From Alphaproteobacteria bacterium (lineage in GTDB: Bacteria > Pseudomonadota > Alphaproteobacteria > Paracaedibacterales > VGCI01): a stretch of DNA of 64,000 nt. Below are positions 54,301 to 63,228 of this stretch, in pieces. The DNA is taken from contig JAIESE010000039.1 in NCBI GenBank assembly GCA_019746225.1, forward strand, positions 1 through 64,000, written 5' to 3'. The position numbers and the translations under genes are program-made. Position 1 is the stretch's first letter, and every line of letters starts with the position of its first letter. The notes beneath the pieces are model-generated. The model worked only from the letters and a program-made list of their open reading frames with translations, was not told the origin of the DNA and ran no database searches.

Positions 54301-54972
54301 TTACGTACCGGCGACTATGCGGACGGATCCATTGGCGAAATTTTTATCGACATGCACAAGGAGGGTGCTTCCTTCCGGTCATTAATGCATAACTTTGCCA
54401 TGGCAATTTCCATTGGCTTTCAATATGGTGTGCCGTTAGATGAATACGTAGAGGCTTTCACCTTTACGCGTTTTGATCCGTCCGGAATGGTAGAAGGCAA
54501 CCAAACCATTAAGATGGCAACGTCTATTCTAGACTACATCTTTAGAGAACTTGCGATCACTTACCTGGGGCGCCATGACCTGGCCCATGTTCAAATTGGG
54601 GATATGGATTTGCGTCCTGACACGATTGGAGATTCGACCCTCCACCCTACCGCCTCAACGGAGGAAGTCCAAATCGTGGCTTCAGTCCAAGACGAAATTA
54701 AAGCAGAAATGGGACAATCCTTAGAAGCGCGCCCCAATAATCTTTATGTTTTGCCTGTAAGAGGGGAAGAGTCAAATGTCCTCGCAGCAACAGGCACAGA
54801 CGGATTTGCGGTTAATGCTCGCAACAAACCATCAGCCCTGGATAGCGCCCGTCGTGCGCGTTTGCAAGGCTATGAAGGGGATGCTTGTGGAGATTGTGGC
54901 AACTTTACGATGGTTCGTAATGGAACTTGTCTGAAGTGCAACACCTGCGGCGCCACAAGCGGATGTTCTTAA
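51367..54972 (+). CDS. nrdJ: Adenosylcobalamin-dependent (class II) ribonucleotide reductase
   Basis: The 1201-residue enzyme makes deoxyribonucleotides without oxygen using adenosylcobalamin. [13 protein letters not shown], the [18 protein letters not shown] active-site segment, [19 protein letters not shown] and the C-terminal CGDCG...CLKCNTCG cysteines are present, and the length is typical of the long NrdJ form. AAAGGGG lies seven bases before the ATG. B12 must be imported or made; no B12 genes and no cobalamin riboswitch are in the window. A perfect hairpin follows the stop. Confidence 0.97.
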   Translation: MKICRKFTTAGQSPYSAFKFRQTSSEIRNPDGSVVFRQDNIDVPEAWSQVASDVLAQKYFRKAGIPQETILVEENTIPSWLWRRAPKPGTTFGSETSARHVFDRLAGAWTYWGWKGGYFDTEEDAQSFFDEMRYMLCAQMAAPNSPQWFNTGLHWAYGIDGPAQGHFYVDFKTGELTSSKSAYEHPQPHACFIQSIRDDLVGDGGIMDLWVGEARLFKYGSGTGTNFSNLRGKGEPLSGGGKSSGLMSFLRIGDRAAGAIKSGGTTRRAAKMVIVDIDHPDVEEFVSWKVQEEQKVAALVTGSKLNKHHADALITACQATDIPEKDRLEPKKNPALKEAIRAARKDMVPENYVQRVIQLARQGHTTIDFPVFDKDWDSEAYLTVSGQNSNNTVRVTNDFLDAVLKDKEWQLKRRTDGSVHHTLRAQDLWEKIAFSAWASADPGVQFDTTINEWHTCPASGRIQASNPCSEYMFLDDTACNLASLNLVTFCKQESFDIEAYEHATALWTVTLEISVMMAQFPSRQIALGSYEFRTLGLGYANLGGLLMALGIPYDSKEGRSIAGALAAVLTGISYATSAKMAKELGTFPGYEPNKDAMLRVMRNHRQAAHGETKGYEGLTILPVPLKGKDCPLAGLANAAKASWDEAVKLGEKYGYRNAQTTVIAPTGTIGLVMDCDTTGVEPDFAIVKFKKLAGGGYFKIINQMVLRALTVLGYTSDQMKDIIAYAVGHGTLEDAPGINFEALKSKGFTDEILNKLNEGLASAFDIKFAFNKYALGEEFCKKTLGFTDEQLNDFNFDMLSELGFTKAEIELANNYCCGTMTVEGAPHLKDEHLSVFDCANPCGKLGKRFLSIDSHIHMMAAVQPFISGAISKTINMPNNATIEDCKQAYLTSWQLCLKANALYRDGSKLSQPLNSSLFEEGDSDELCDMPNGAKAEAIATRIVERLIEKADQASQRKKLPNRRKGYTQKASVGGHKIYLRTGDYADGSIGEIFIDMHKEGASFRSLMHNFAMAISIGFQYGVPLDEYVEAFTFTRFDPSGMVEGNQTIKMATSILDYIFRELAITYLGRHDLAHVQIGDMDLRPDTIGDSTLHPTASTEEVQIVASVQDEIKAEMGQSLEARPNNLYVLPVRGEESNVLAATGTDGFAVNARNKPSALDSARRARLQGYEGDACGDCGNFTMVRNGTCLKCNTCGATSGCS

Positions 54973-54990
54973 AGAATTAAGATTGTGCGG

Positions 54991-55010
54991 CCTCCCCCTG
55001 CAGGGGGAGG
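54991..55010 (+). terminator. Perfect 20-base palindrome after nrdJ
   Basis: CCTCCCCCTGCAGGGGGAGG is completely self-complementary and lies 19 bases after the stop. It is much more GC-rich than its surroundings. The T-run is missing (TACACAAC follows), so it may end transcription poorly, stabilise the mRNA or be a dispersed repeat unit. Confidence 0.5.
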
Positions 55011-55067
55011 TACACAACACCAATTTATCAAAACCAATAAAATCAAATATCGTTAACAGTTTGCCCC

Positions 55068-55085
55068 AAGGATTTTTTAATCCTT
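55068..55085. other. Inverted repeat upstream of dps
   Basis: AAGGATT, four T, AATCCTT is a perfect seven-pair inverted repeat 78 bases upstream of the dps start. It could end the nrdJ transcript or bind a regulator of dps. It is not close to a Fur box consensus. Confidence 0.35.
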
Positions 55086-55162
55086 AACCCCTTGTTAATT
55101 CCTCATTTTGTATGCTAAATAAAACAGCTGAACTTAAGCCATTTGGTCAGGAGACACCGAAT

Positions 55163-55633
55163 ATGATTATGGACATTGGGATGCCCAAAAAAGATCGTAA
55201 AGTGATCACACAAGCCTTAGGTCGGGTGCTTGCGGATACTTTTATTCTTTATGCAAAAACCCACAGTTTCCATTGGAACGTGACAGGAGCTAATTTTTAT
55301 TCTCTCCATCACTTCTTTGAAGAGCTTTATAAAGACTTGATCGAAGGCACAGACATGATTGCAGAGCGCATTCGAACGCTTGGATACTGGGCGCCGAGCT
55401 CTATTACAGAATTTGCCGGAATTTCTGCCGTGAAGGAAGAAACACATCATATTTACGATTCTGCTGACATGCTGCGACAACTTGTCCTCGACAATGAGCT
55501 TGTGGTTCGACGCTTGAAAGAAGTATTAGATGTTGCTGAAACCAATAATGATGACGTAACAGTTGATATGTTAACCAGAAGAATGGAAATCCATTCAAAG
55601 GCTGCCTGGATGCTCCGCAGCCATCTTGAATGA
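55163..55633 (+). CDS. dps: Dps family DNA-binding ferritin-like protein
   Basis: The 156-residue protein has the Dps four-helix bundle: KTHSFHWNVTGANFYSLHHFFEE with the two ferroxidase His, and the DLIEGTDMIAERIRTLG helix with Asp and Glu. Dps dodecamers store iron and protect DNA from peroxide. I chose the ATG at 55163 because CAGGAG lies eight bases upstream; an ATG at 55112 without ribosome site is 17 residues earlier. Confidence 0.92.
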   Translation: MIMDIGMPKKDRKVITQALGRVLADTFILYAKTHSFHWNVTGANFYSLHHFFEELYKDLIEGTDMIAERIRTLGYWAPSSITEFAGISAVKEETHHIYDSADMLRQLVLDNELVVRRLKEVLDVAETNNDDVTVDMLTRRMEIHSKAAWMLRSHLE

Positions 55634-55660
55634 TTTTGAAAGAATGATAAGGAAAGATTC

Positions 55661-56155
55661 ATGCGAACCAATATGATTGAAGCTGTGATGGGAGCTATTG
55701 TCTTAATCATTGCCTCGTTCTTTCTCGTTTTCGCATATACTTCTAGCAAAGGCGGCGTCTATAGTGGTTACCCACTCGTTGCCTCATTTGACCGGATCGA
55801 TGGGCTCACTGTCGGCAATGATGTCCGGGTTAGTGGTGTAAAAGTTGGAAGTATCACCAAGATTGATGTCGATCCCAAAACTTTTCTAGCCCAGGTCGTT
55901 TTAACGGTGAGTAATGACTTAAAATTACCCGTTGATACAGCCGCCGAAATCACAAGCGAAAGCTTGATGGGGGGCAAATATATCGCCCTTATTCCGGGAG
56001 GCGATGAAAGAATCTTCGCTCCAGGAGGGGTGATTAGTTACACCCAATCCTCGGTCAGTTTTGAAGCGCTGATCGGCAGATACCTCTTCTCTGGAAAAGA
56101 CAACGAGAAAGAGGAAAAAAAAGAAAAGAAATCAAAGAAGAAGAATACAGTCTAA
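55661..56155 (+). CDS. mlaD: MlaD/MCE domain lipid transport protein
   Basis: The 164-residue protein has one N-terminal membrane helix (MGAIVLIIASFFLVFAYTSS) and the MCE domain (DGLTVGNDVRVSGVKVGSITKI, then LMGGKYIALIPGG). MlaD rings carry phospholipids across the periplasm together with the MlaFEB ABC transporter, to maintain outer membrane asymmetry. The other Mla genes are not in the window. The tail is a Lys/Glu repeat of about 25 residues, which is unusual. Confidence 0.93.
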   Translation: MRTNMIEAVMGAIVLIIASFFLVFAYTSSKGGVYSGYPLVASFDRIDGLTVGNDVRVSGVKVGSITKIDVDPKTFLAQVVLTVSNDLKLPVDTAAEITSESLMGGKYIALIPGGDERIFAPGGVISYTQSSVSFEALIGRYLFSGKDNEKEEKKEKKSKKKNTV

Positions 56156-56251
56156 AACTCTAACCCTATCGTCAATGATTGTTTCCATAAGCCCGATGTG
56201 GTAGTGAAGAATAACAACAAATCTCACTAGGATTGCAAGGGACAATTATGA

Positions 56252-58057
56252 ATGAATATACTTAAAGAATCCCTTGATCACCCTTCAAAAGCCACCGCGT
56301 CCCCAGATTCATTATTTGAGGGAAGGTTATCTATATCTGGAAAGATCTGGCAATTTCGCACCCACGATGAACGGCAAGCCCTTGCGATTACCCAGCGTTA
56401 TGACCTCTCCCCCTCCGTCGGGCAATTGCTCTCGAATCGTGGCGTCGCCTTAGAGGATGTCCCCGCCTTTCTAGAACCTACGTTGCGTAATCTCCTGCCG
56501 GATCCCTCCCATTTAAAGGATCTGGATCAGGCAGTTGATCGCGTAGTTGCGGCCATAAAGGCTGATGAGAAAATTGCCGTGTTTGGAGACTATGATGTGG
56601 ATGGCGGGACATCTTGCGCCCTTCTTCACCGTTACTTTGCCTTTCTGAAGAAGGATATTCGAATCTATATACCTGACCGCATCGACGAGGGGTACGGCCC
56701 CAACGTTGAAGCGATGCAGACTTTGAAAAAGGAGGGGCATACCCTTGTTATTATGGTTGATTGTGGCACAACCTCTTTTGAACCATTGGCAGCAGCCAAA
56801 GCCCTTGGCTTGGATGTTATCGTCATTGACCACCATGTCGCGCAAACCTCTTTGCCAGAAGCTTATGGAATCATCAACCCCAACCGTCTTGATCAGGAAT
56901 CGCCACTCAAAACCTTGTGTGCTGCCGGATTGTCTTTTGTGTTTCTGGTCGCCCTTCAACGCAAACTTCGTGAGGTCAATTGGTTTGAGGGGCCTGAGCC
57001 AGACCTGATGACTCTCCTTGACCTTGTGGCCCTTGGGACCGTTTGCGATGTGATGCCTTTGACCGGTCTTAATCGGGCTTTTGTGACCCAAGGGTTGCGG
57101 ATTGCAAAGTGGCGCCAAAATGTAGGCTTAACAGCTTTAGCGGATGTTTCGGGCTTAAAGGAAGCGCCCACTGCCTATCATCTCGGCTTTATGATTGGCC
57201 CCCGGGTCAACGCCGGGGGACGGGTCGGCGCTGCTGACCTCGGGGCACGCCTTCTCTCAACGAACGATGAAACAGACGCACGTACTCTGGCCATACGTCT
57301 GGATGCATTGAATCGGGAACGTCAACAAATTGAAGCGACCGTCTTGGAAGAAGCCATTAATCTTGTGGAAACAACGGATTTGAAAACAAAATCTCTTCTT
57401 CTCGTGAAGGGGGAAGCCTGGCATCCAGGAGTGATTGGGATTGTCGCCAGCCGCCTGAAAGAGCGGTATGGGCGCCCTGCTTGCGTCATAAGCTTCACGG
57501 ATGATATGGGCAAAGGATCAGGCCGATCTGTCTCTGGCGTTGATCTTGGCACTGCTATGCATGCGGCCTGCCATCAGGGGCTTCTGGTTCATGGGGGTGG
57601 GCATCCGATGGCGGCAGGCTTCACTGTGAAACGTGATCTTTATGATCAATTCTATGACTTCCTATCGAACCGTCTGGCCTCAGACATGGATAACATTCTC
57701 CCGAGTTTAGAGGTCGATGCTTCCATCACTTTAAAGGGGATCTCCCCTGAATTTCTTCAAAGCTTAACGTGTTTGGAACCTTTTGGGGCCGGCAATCCAA
57801 CGCCAAAATTCATGATTCAAAATGTACGCATATCTTATGCAGAAGTCTTTGGGTCCGATCATGTGCGTTGCACGCTCTTAAGTGAAGACGGGGCACGACA
57901 AAAAGCCATTGCTTTCAGAGTGGCACAGCAAGCTCTGGGACAAACCATTTTAAAGTCAAAGAACCGCCCAGTTCATGTTGCGGGAACGTTGCGCCTTGAT
58001 ACCTGGGGAGGGCGCAATGAAGCGGTTGTCTATATTGATGATTTGATGGAGATTTAA
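56252..58057 (+). CDS. recJ: Single-strand DNA-specific exonuclease RecJ
   Basis: The 601-residue enzyme degrades single-stranded DNA 5'-3' in recombination and mismatch repair. GDYDVDGGTSCALL and VIDHHV are DHH motifs with the metal-binding Asp and His; the C-terminal DHHA1 domain holds GGGHPMAAGF. A C-terminal OB-type domain ends the protein. AAGGGA precedes the ATG. Length is normal. It overlaps nothing and is followed nine bases later by the PAP2 gene. Confidence 0.97.
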   Translation: MNILKESLDHPSKATASPDSLFEGRLSISGKIWQFRTHDERQALAITQRYDLSPSVGQLLSNRGVALEDVPAFLEPTLRNLLPDPSHLKDLDQAVDRVVAAIKADEKIAVFGDYDVDGGTSCALLHRYFAFLKKDIRIYIPDRIDEGYGPNVEAMQTLKKEGHTLVIMVDCGTTSFEPLAAAKALGLDVIVIDHHVAQTSLPEAYGIINPNRLDQESPLKTLCAAGLSFVFLVALQRKLREVNWFEGPEPDLMTLLDLVALGTVCDVMPLTGLNRAFVTQGLRIAKWRQNVGLTALADVSGLKEAPTAYHLGFMIGPRVNAGGRVGAADLGARLLSTNDETDARTLAIRLDALNRERQQIEATVLEEAINLVETTDLKTKSLLLVKGEAWHPGVIGIVASRLKERYGRPACVISFTDDMGKGSGRSVSGVDLGTAMHAACHQGLLVHGGGHPMAAGFTVKRDLYDQFYDFLSNRLASDMDNILPSLEVDASITLKGISPEFLQSLTCLEPFGAGNPTPKFMIQNVRISYAEVFGSDHVRCTLLSEDGARQKAIAFRVAQQALGQTILKSKNRPVHVAGTLRLDTWGGRNEAVVYIDDLMEI

Positions 58058-58066
58058 GCCCAAATT

Positions 58067-58702
58067 ATGGACGATATATTTTCCCCTTTAGCCAAAACCT
58101 TTCTCGCCTTTAGTCATGCCACCCTTATTGTCCCCCTCATCCTTACGGGCTACATAGCACAAAGGAAAGCCATTCTGAGGTCCAATCATTCTGCATTAAC
58201 CGTGTGGCAATCTGCATGCCTCCTCATCTTTTTTACCATGATATTTAACATGCTTTTGAAATCGATATTTTTAGTTCCCCTCAATCCCGCCCTTGGAAAA
58301 GAAGGCTTTGCCTTTCCCAGCGGTCATATGCAAGTCGCAGTCGTCTTTTATGGATGGTTGTTTTTGATTTATGAGCAAACTCTGATTCGTGCCCTCCTAC
58401 TGATTGTCTTAAGTGGCATCGCCTTTGGGTTGATTCAACAAGGGTATCACAATTTTTCTGATGTCATCGCTTCTGTGGTCTTTGGAATCATAACAATTTA
58501 TGGATTTATTTGGGGATCTCAACTCCCCAAGATTCAAAACAAACCAGCGCGTTTGGGATCCTATTTGATCTTTCTATCTAGCGTCATGATGAGCGTGATT
58601 CATTTCCGAATCGGAATCCCAATGCATGTTTACGCTGGCTTTATCGGACTTTTAGGAGCTATGGGAGTTGGGTATTTGTGCTTGAGAGAGAAGAAGTCGT
58701 AA
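58067..58702 (+). CDS. PAP2 superfamily membrane phosphatase
   Basis: The 211-residue protein has about six membrane segments and the PAP2 motifs: FPSGHMQ (PSGH) and GYHNFSDVIAS (SR/GxxH...D), which hold the two catalytic His. The KxxxxxxRP motif is degenerate (LKSIFLVPLNP). It probably dephosphorylates a lipid or undecaprenyl pyrophosphate. It follows recJ closely and may be in one transcript. Confidence 0.85.
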   Translation: MDDIFSPLAKTFLAFSHATLIVPLILTGYIAQRKAILRSNHSALTVWQSACLLIFFTMIFNMLLKSIFLVPLNPALGKEGFAFPSGHMQVAVVFYGWLFLIYEQTLIRALLLIVLSGIAFGLIQQGYHNFSDVIASVVFGIITIYGFIWGSQLPKIQNKPARLGSYLIFLSSVMMSVIHFRIGIPMHVYAGFIGLLGAMGVGYLCLREKKS

Positions 58703-58805
58703 GAGACATTAATAATATGTATTTATTTCACAATAAATTCTATTGGATGCAACATACCCCTCACCCGACCTTTACGCTACGCGAGAGAAAACCTTAATCC
58801 CCCCC

Positions 58806-60602
58806 TCAAGCCATCCAGCGGGTATCAGATTCTCGGTTGGCATATTGCATCATGGCAAGTCGGCGATAGAGACCATCTTCACTAATGAGTTCGGCATGAG
58901 TGCCAACCGCATTTATTTGCCCGCGATCCATCACGATGATGCGATCCGCTTTTAAAACTGTGGCGAGGCGATGGGCAATCACAATCGTCGTGCGCGTTGC
59001 CATTAAATGATTCAGACTCTGTTGGACCAAATGCTCACTTTCTGAATCAAGGGCACTGGTTGCTTCGTCGAGAAGGAGGATGGACGGATTGCGTAAAATA
59101 GCACGCGCGATGGCAAGTCGTTGCTTTTGTCCACCCGATAACCGCACCCCTTTCGTTCCCAAAAGTGTATGAATTCCTTGAGGTAAATCTTCGATGACAC
59201 TACTCAAATGAGCCAATTCAGCCGCTCTCCAAACATCGGTTTCACTGGCATTCGGGCGACCATAGAGAATATTTTCATAAAGCGATTGAGAGAAGATGGT
59301 AGGGTCTTGTGGTACCAATCCCATGCGAGCCCGAACCTCGCTGACATCCACATCTCTCACATCTATCCCGTCCAAATAAATGGAACCGGATTGAGGGGAA
59401 TAGAAGCGCAAAAGAAGAGAAAGAATCGTGCTTTTGCCAGCACCCGATGGCCCCACAATCGCGATCTTTTCGCCTGGCGCTGCGGATAAAGTTACATTGT
59501 TCAAGATGGGGCGTTCCGGGTTACTTGGATAGGCAAAACAAATGTTATGAAGGGCAACAACACCTGTTGAGGGAATAGGAAGTTTGCGTGAAGGGATCCC
59601 AGAAACAGGCGCTAAACTCGGGGCAGTTGCCAATAGTTCCCGCAATCTGTCTAAGGCACCAATTGCCCGTTGCAGGTCAGCAAAAATTTCTGAAAATGAC
59701 CCCGCTGATGCGGCAACGACAACGGCATAAAAAATAAAAGCGGACAATTGGCCAGCCGCAAGTTCACCCGCCAGCACGTCACGGCCGCCTATCCATAGAA
59801 CGAGGCTCACCCCCCCAAAAACAAGAATCATGATAAGACAAGCAAGAAGAGACCGAAGATGAATACGTTTAATGGAAACATCAAAAGCTCTTTCCGTTTG
59901 GTCCTCAAACTGCCGACGATCCGTATCCTCATGCATGAAAGCCTGACAGGTGCGAATCCCCCCCAAAGTTTCTTCTAAAAACCCGCCTACATCTGCAATG
60001 CGATCTTGGGTAAGTTTTGATAATTTTCGCACCCGCTTGCCATAAATCAGGATGGGAATCAAAACAAAGGGGACAATGATCAGCGTTAAAAGAGTCAGCT
60101 TTAAAGAGGTTGCCATCATCATCACTAGCCCTCCCCCAAGCAATAAAAGATTGCGAACCGCAACCGCCGCCGACGTTCCGATGACTACTTGAATGAGCGT
60201 GGTGTCTGTGGTGATGCGTGACACCAATTCCCCAGACCGAATCAATTCAAAAAATCCAACATCGAGTGATAACAAATGATTGAAGACGCGCTGGCGCAAA
60301 TCCGTAATGACCCGTTCTCCTACCCAACCTATGTAGTAACTACGCCCAAAACTAGCGATAGCAAGAAACGCAACAGCCAGTCCCATCAATAGAAGAATGG
60401 AGTCCAAGGCAGCAGAATCTTCTTGGGCAAATCCATAATCGATAAGACTGCGCAAAGCCCACCCCAAGCTCAAGACCATTCCGGCAGCTAACGTGAGGGA
60501 GAGCGTGGCCAATACCATCGGACGGCGATAAGGCCGAACAAGCTCTAATATATCCTTTATATTTTGGATAGTGTTGGAGGAGGAAGCTTGGCTTTGCGTC
60601 AT
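58806..60602 (-). CDS. MsbA-like ABC transporter, fused membrane and ATPase domains
   Basis: The 598-residue half transporter has six membrane helices in residues 28-310 and the ATPase domain from about 345: Walker A GPSGAGKST, signature LSGGQKQR, Walker B ILLLDEATSALD and the switch His in IVIAHRLAT. It is of the lipid A exporter/multidrug type. Homodimer formation is expected. It overlaps the frataxin gene by four bases. It is not likely to be the type I partner of the giant protein because no N-terminal C39-type or other T1SS-specific feature is present. Confidence 0.93.
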   Translation of the reverse strand: MTQSQASSSNTIQNIKDILELVRPYRRPMVLATLSLTLAAGMVLSLGWALRSLIDYGFAQEDSAALDSILLLMGLAVAFLAIASFGRSYYIGWVGERVITDLRQRVFNHLLSLDVGFFELIRSGELVSRITTDTTLIQVVIGTSAAVAVRNLLLLGGGLVMMMATSLKLTLLTLIIVPFVLIPILIYGKRVRKLSKLTQDRIADVGGFLEETLGGIRTCQAFMHEDTDRRQFEDQTERAFDVSIKRIHLRSLLACLIMILVFGGVSLVLWIGGRDVLAGELAAGQLSAFIFYAVVVAASAGSFSEIFADLQRAIGALDRLRELLATAPSLAPVSGIPSRKLPIPSTGVVALHNICFAYPSNPERPILNNVTLSAAPGEKIAIVGPSGAGKSTILSLLLRFYSPQSGSIYLDGIDVRDVDVSEVRARMGLVPQDPTIFSQSLYENILYGRPNASETDVWRAAELAHLSSVIEDLPQGIHTLLGTKGVRLSGGQKQRLAIARAILRNPSILLLDEATSALDSESEHLVQQSLNHLMATRTTIVIAHRLATVLKADRIIVMDRGQINAVGTHAELISEDGLYRRLAMMQYANRESDTRWMA

Positions 60603-60883
60603 GAAAGGGATGTCCCCAATTCTGTTTCAAGAAGAGTAATCAACTCCTCTGTTCCCCGTGTCGAAATCCAATGACCGTCCTGAAACCGGAAATGATGGGC
60701 ACCCGTTAAGCCAGAGGCGAGCCAAAGTTGCTGAGTAACGCCATGGTAGTTGAGAAGGTAGGGACGCCCCTCAAAGTCAAAGGCCAAAGAATGACCATCA
60801 CACTCTGCATCAAAGCCTGCTTTTTCAAGCTGCTCAAACAGCGTGTTTAGTGTTTTGAAGGCTTCTGTGGCAAGGGAGGACAA
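60599..60883 (-). CDS. cyaY: Frataxin-like iron donor protein CyaY
   Basis: The 94-residue protein matches frataxin: an N-terminal acidic helix (LNTLFEQLEKAG), the strands LAFDFEGRPYLLNYHGVTQQLWLAS, and HHFRFQDGHWIS. The protein supplies or regulates iron in Fe-S cluster assembly. The start is TTG at 60883, as no ATG is available upstream; AAAGGA lies about 12 bases before it. It overlaps the ABC transporter start by four bases. Confidence 0.88.
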   Translation of the reverse strand: MSSLATEAFKTLNTLFEQLEKAGFDAECDGHSLAFDFEGRPYLLNYHGVTQQLWLASGLTGAHHFRFQDGHWISTRGTEELITLLETELGTSLS

Positions 60884-60934
60884 GGAAATTAAAGTCCTTT
60901 ATGGTTTTTCGTTGTGGCCTGTCTTTTATTGATT

Positions 60935-61010
60935 TGGTGGAGCCAAGGAGGATCGAACTCCTGACCTCTACAATGCCATCGTAGCGCTCTCCCAGCTGAG
61001 CTATGGCCCC
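60935..61010 (-). tRNA. tRNA-Ala (GGC)
   Basis: On the minus strand the acceptor GGGGCCA pairs with TGGCTCC and includes the alanine-specific G3-U70 pair. The discriminator is A and CCA is encoded. The anticodon loop ATGGCAT gives GGC, and the T arm reads GAGTTCGATCCTC. It lies between cyaY and fic. Confidence 0.96.
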
Positions 61011-61076
61011 ACTTTTATCATCAGACTTATAAATAGCGGCCTTTTCACCATTTTTCAAGGGAATATATCGCTCTCT

Positions 61077-62207
61077 TTACCCATAAACTTGTTCTAACAC
61101 ATCCAAATACCCCTTAAAAAGGTAGGTTCGGTTGCGTTTTTGGTCCGAGCCTGGCGCAAGAATTTCCAATTCCTGAAACCGCTCCATAAGTGTATTCACA
61201 CTGTTATAGCTTTTTCCGAGATGGTTGGCAGCATCCGTAATTCTGATGACAGGAAATTGAAATAATAAAGAAAGTAAATTTAAGGCATCATCCCGGGTTT
61301 TGACAAACAAGGAACTCTGCTGAATTGTTTTTGTCATACATTTTTCAAGAAGCTCAATATCTTTTGCGCGAGCCCATGCATCTTCTGCGCTTTCAATCAG
61401 AGATTGAAGATAAAAGCGAATCCAACCCTCAAAGTCCCCCTTGGATCGAACATTGTCTAAAGCGACATAATATGCCATTTGGTGCTTTTTAAACGCATAG
61501 GAGGGATAAATAATCGCTTCGTTCAAAAGACCATCTTTGAGGAGCATCAGAACAATCAACAATCGACCAATACGCCCATTGCCATCCAAAAAGGGGTGAA
61601 TGGTCTCAAATTGGACGTGGGCAAATCCGGCTTTGAGAAGCGGCAATGTTGTCGTATCCGTATTCATATACGTTTCAAGATCTTTGATAAGTTGAGGAAT
61701 ATGGGGTGCTGTTGGGGGAATATGGTCCCCTACGCGCACACTTTGTTGGCGGTAAGATCCTGGCGACGCTTTATCCCCATCCCCCCCTTGCATGAGCGTT
61801 TGGTGCGCCGCCAAAATCACCCGCGAGACAAGAGGCATATTTTGCTTTTGGATGAGATCGAGTGCCACTTCAAGTGACTTTGTATAATTAAGAACCAGTT
61901 GCGTTTCTTTATTAGGACGAAAATCCGAACTGGGTTCTGAAAGAACATCTACCAGCGTTGTTTGAATCCCCTCAATCTCAGAAGAAAGAAGAGCTTCTTT
62001 TGTAATATAAGCTTTAATGAACCGTTGAATGTTTGGAATCCGTCGGGCCATTTCATTGAGATGGCCCAGTTTATGCATGGCTTTACCGTACAATTCTATG
62101 AGGTCATAATCCATTTGAAACGATGGATTACTGGGGGGTAAGGGATAAGGGATAAAGTGATTAAGACTTCCTAAAGTTTCGTAATCTCCTGTTTTACGTT
62201 CTATCAC
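61077..62207 (-). CDS. Fic family AMPylase with N-terminal inhibitory helix and C-terminal winged helix
   Basis: The 376-residue protein has the catalytic FIC motif HPFLDGNGRIGR at 204-215 (His204 base) and the N-terminal inhibitory motif SSEIEG at 75-80, typical of class II Fic proteins. The region 315-376 (ITDAANHLGKSYNSVNTLMERFQELEIL) is a winged helix-turn-helix. Fic enzymes transfer AMP or another nucleotide phosphate to Ser/Thr/Tyr of targets. The target is unknown. The start is GTG at 62207 with an in-frame stop just upstream. A 36-bp palindrome begins ten bases upstream, so autoregulation is likely. Confidence 0.93.
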   Translation of the reverse strand: MIERKTGDYETLGSLNHFIPYPLPPSNPSFQMDYDLIELYGKAMHKLGHLNEMARRIPNIQRFIKAYITKEALLSSEIEGIQTTLVDVLSEPSSDFRPNKETQLVLNYTKSLEVALDLIQKQNMPLVSRVILAAHQTLMQGGDGDKASPGSYRQQSVRVGDHIPPTAPHIPQLIKDLETYMNTDTTTLPLLKAGFAHVQFETIHPFLDGNGRIGRLLIVLMLLKDGLLNEAIIYPSYAFKKHQMAYYVALDNVRSKGDFEGWIRFYLQSLIESAEDAWARAKDIELLEKCMTKTIQQSSLFVKTRDDALNLLSLLFQFPVIRITDAANHLGKSYNSVNTLMERFQELEILAPGSDQKRNRTYLFKGYLDVLEQVYG

Positions 62208-62216
62208 AATTCAATT

Positions 62217-62252
62217 CCTTATTTCTAGTTGAGGCCTTAACTTGAAATAAGG
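62217..62252. promoter_or_regulatory. 36-bp palindrome, first of three 51-bp repeats
   Basis: Sixteen of 18 base pairs are symmetric: CCTTATTTC at the left, AGGCCT in the centre, GAAATAAGG at the right. The fic start is ten bases away. The left TTATTTC at 62219 recurs at 62270 and 62321. Confidence 0.75.
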
Positions 62253-62267
62253 CTATCAGATTTGGCT

Positions 62268-62302
62268 CTTTATTTCAACTTAAGAGCTTAAACTGAAATA
62301 AG
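62268..62302. promoter_or_regulatory. Second palindrome of the 51-bp array
   Basis: TTATTTCA at 62270-62277 is mirrored by TGAAATAA at 62294-62301, with AGAGCT near the centre. The symmetry axis is exactly 51 bases from that of the first palindrome. Confidence 0.7.
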
Positions 62303-62318
62303 AATCCCGAATTTAGAT

Positions 62319-62344
62319 CCTTATTTCCGGTTGGGGACCATTTC
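62319..62344. promoter_or_regulatory. Third, half-site copy of the 51-bp array
   Basis: CCTTATTTCCGGTTGGGGACC matches the left half of the first palindrome at about 17 of 21 bases. The right half has decayed. The start is again 51 bases from the previous copy. It lies about 60 bases before the amidase start. Confidence 0.6.
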
Positions 62345-62404
62345 AATTCTCCTTCAAAAACGATATAATAAGAACATAAAAGAGTCATTTAATGAGTTTT
62401 CTTA

Positions 62405-63106
62405 TTGAAAATAATTCCCCATCCTTCGCCAAATTTTGAGCCCCGACCCAATGGAATGGTGCCCGATCTCATCGTGATTCACTATACGGATTTGCAAGAA
62501 GCGCAAGAGGCTCTGACCCGATTATGCGATCCTGAGGCAAAAGTGAGTGCGCATTTCCTCATCACCAAAGAGGGCACGCTCTATCAATTGGTCGACCCAA
62601 AACTTCGGGCGTGGCATGCAGGCTTGAGTTCATGGGAAGGGGACAGTGATGTTAACAGCCGGTCCATCGGAATTGAGTTGGATAATCGCGGGCACACGTT
62701 TGGGCCTGAACCTTTTCCCCCCTCCCAAATGAATACCTTGCTCGAAGTGTTGGAAGAATTGTGCGAAGTCTACCGCATTCCCCGCCATCGCGTTGTGGGC
62801 CATTCGGATGTAGCCCCTTTGCGAAAACAGGATCCCGGCGCGTTGTTCCCCTGGGCTGATCTTGCCACCCACGGTTTTGGCCTGTGGCCGACTTCAGATT
62901 CGAATCGGTTGACACAAATGACCGTCGTAGAAATTCAAAAAGCCTTGACTCAAATTGGGTATGCCTGCCCCATGACGGGTGTTTTGGATGACGAGACAAA
63001 GCTGGTATGCCTTGCTTTTCAACGCCATTTCACGCCGTCTGAGCTGACCGGCATTCCTTCGGAATTAATGATACTTGCCCTGCACGGGTTGATGAAGAAC
63101 ACTTAA
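62405..63106 (+). CDS. N-acetylmuramoyl-L-alanine amidase, AmiD/AmpD type
   Basis: The 233-residue protein has an Amidase_2 domain: VIHYTD with a zinc His near residue 26, NSRSIGIELDN, and RVVGHSDVAPLRKQDPG with the remaining zinc His, Lys and Asp. A peptidoglycan-binding domain follows (residues 178-225, IQKALTQIGYACPMTG). There is no signal peptide, unlike lipoprotein AmiD, so it may be a cytoplasmic recycling enzyme like AmpD, next in path to NagZ. The start is TTG, since a TGA at 62393-62395 blocks earlier starts. Confidence 0.9.
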   Translation: MKIIPHPSPNFEPRPNGMVPDLIVIHYTDLQEAQEALTRLCDPEAKVSAHFLITKEGTLYQLVDPKLRAWHAGLSSWEGDSDVNSRSIGIELDNRGHTFGPEPFPPSQMNTLLEVLEELCEVYRIPRHRVVGHSDVAPLRKQDPGALFPWADLATHGFGLWPTSDSNRLTQMTVVEIQKALTQIGYACPMTGVLDDETKLVCLAFQRHFTPSELTGIPSELMILALHGLMKNT

Positions 63107-63228
63107 TCATCCGCTTATCTAGGTAATCGTATTAAAAAAGACAGAATTAAGTTGTATATTTAAATAAGTAATGATATTTATTAAATCAAAAATTCCCAAT
63201 TCTTATATAACTTTCGAACGGACATGCG

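Noticed and set aside
58806..60602. ABC exporter as the type I transporter of the giant protein
   Set aside because: It is MsbA-like, far from the giant gene and next to cyaY without a membrane fusion protein; linkage is not supported.
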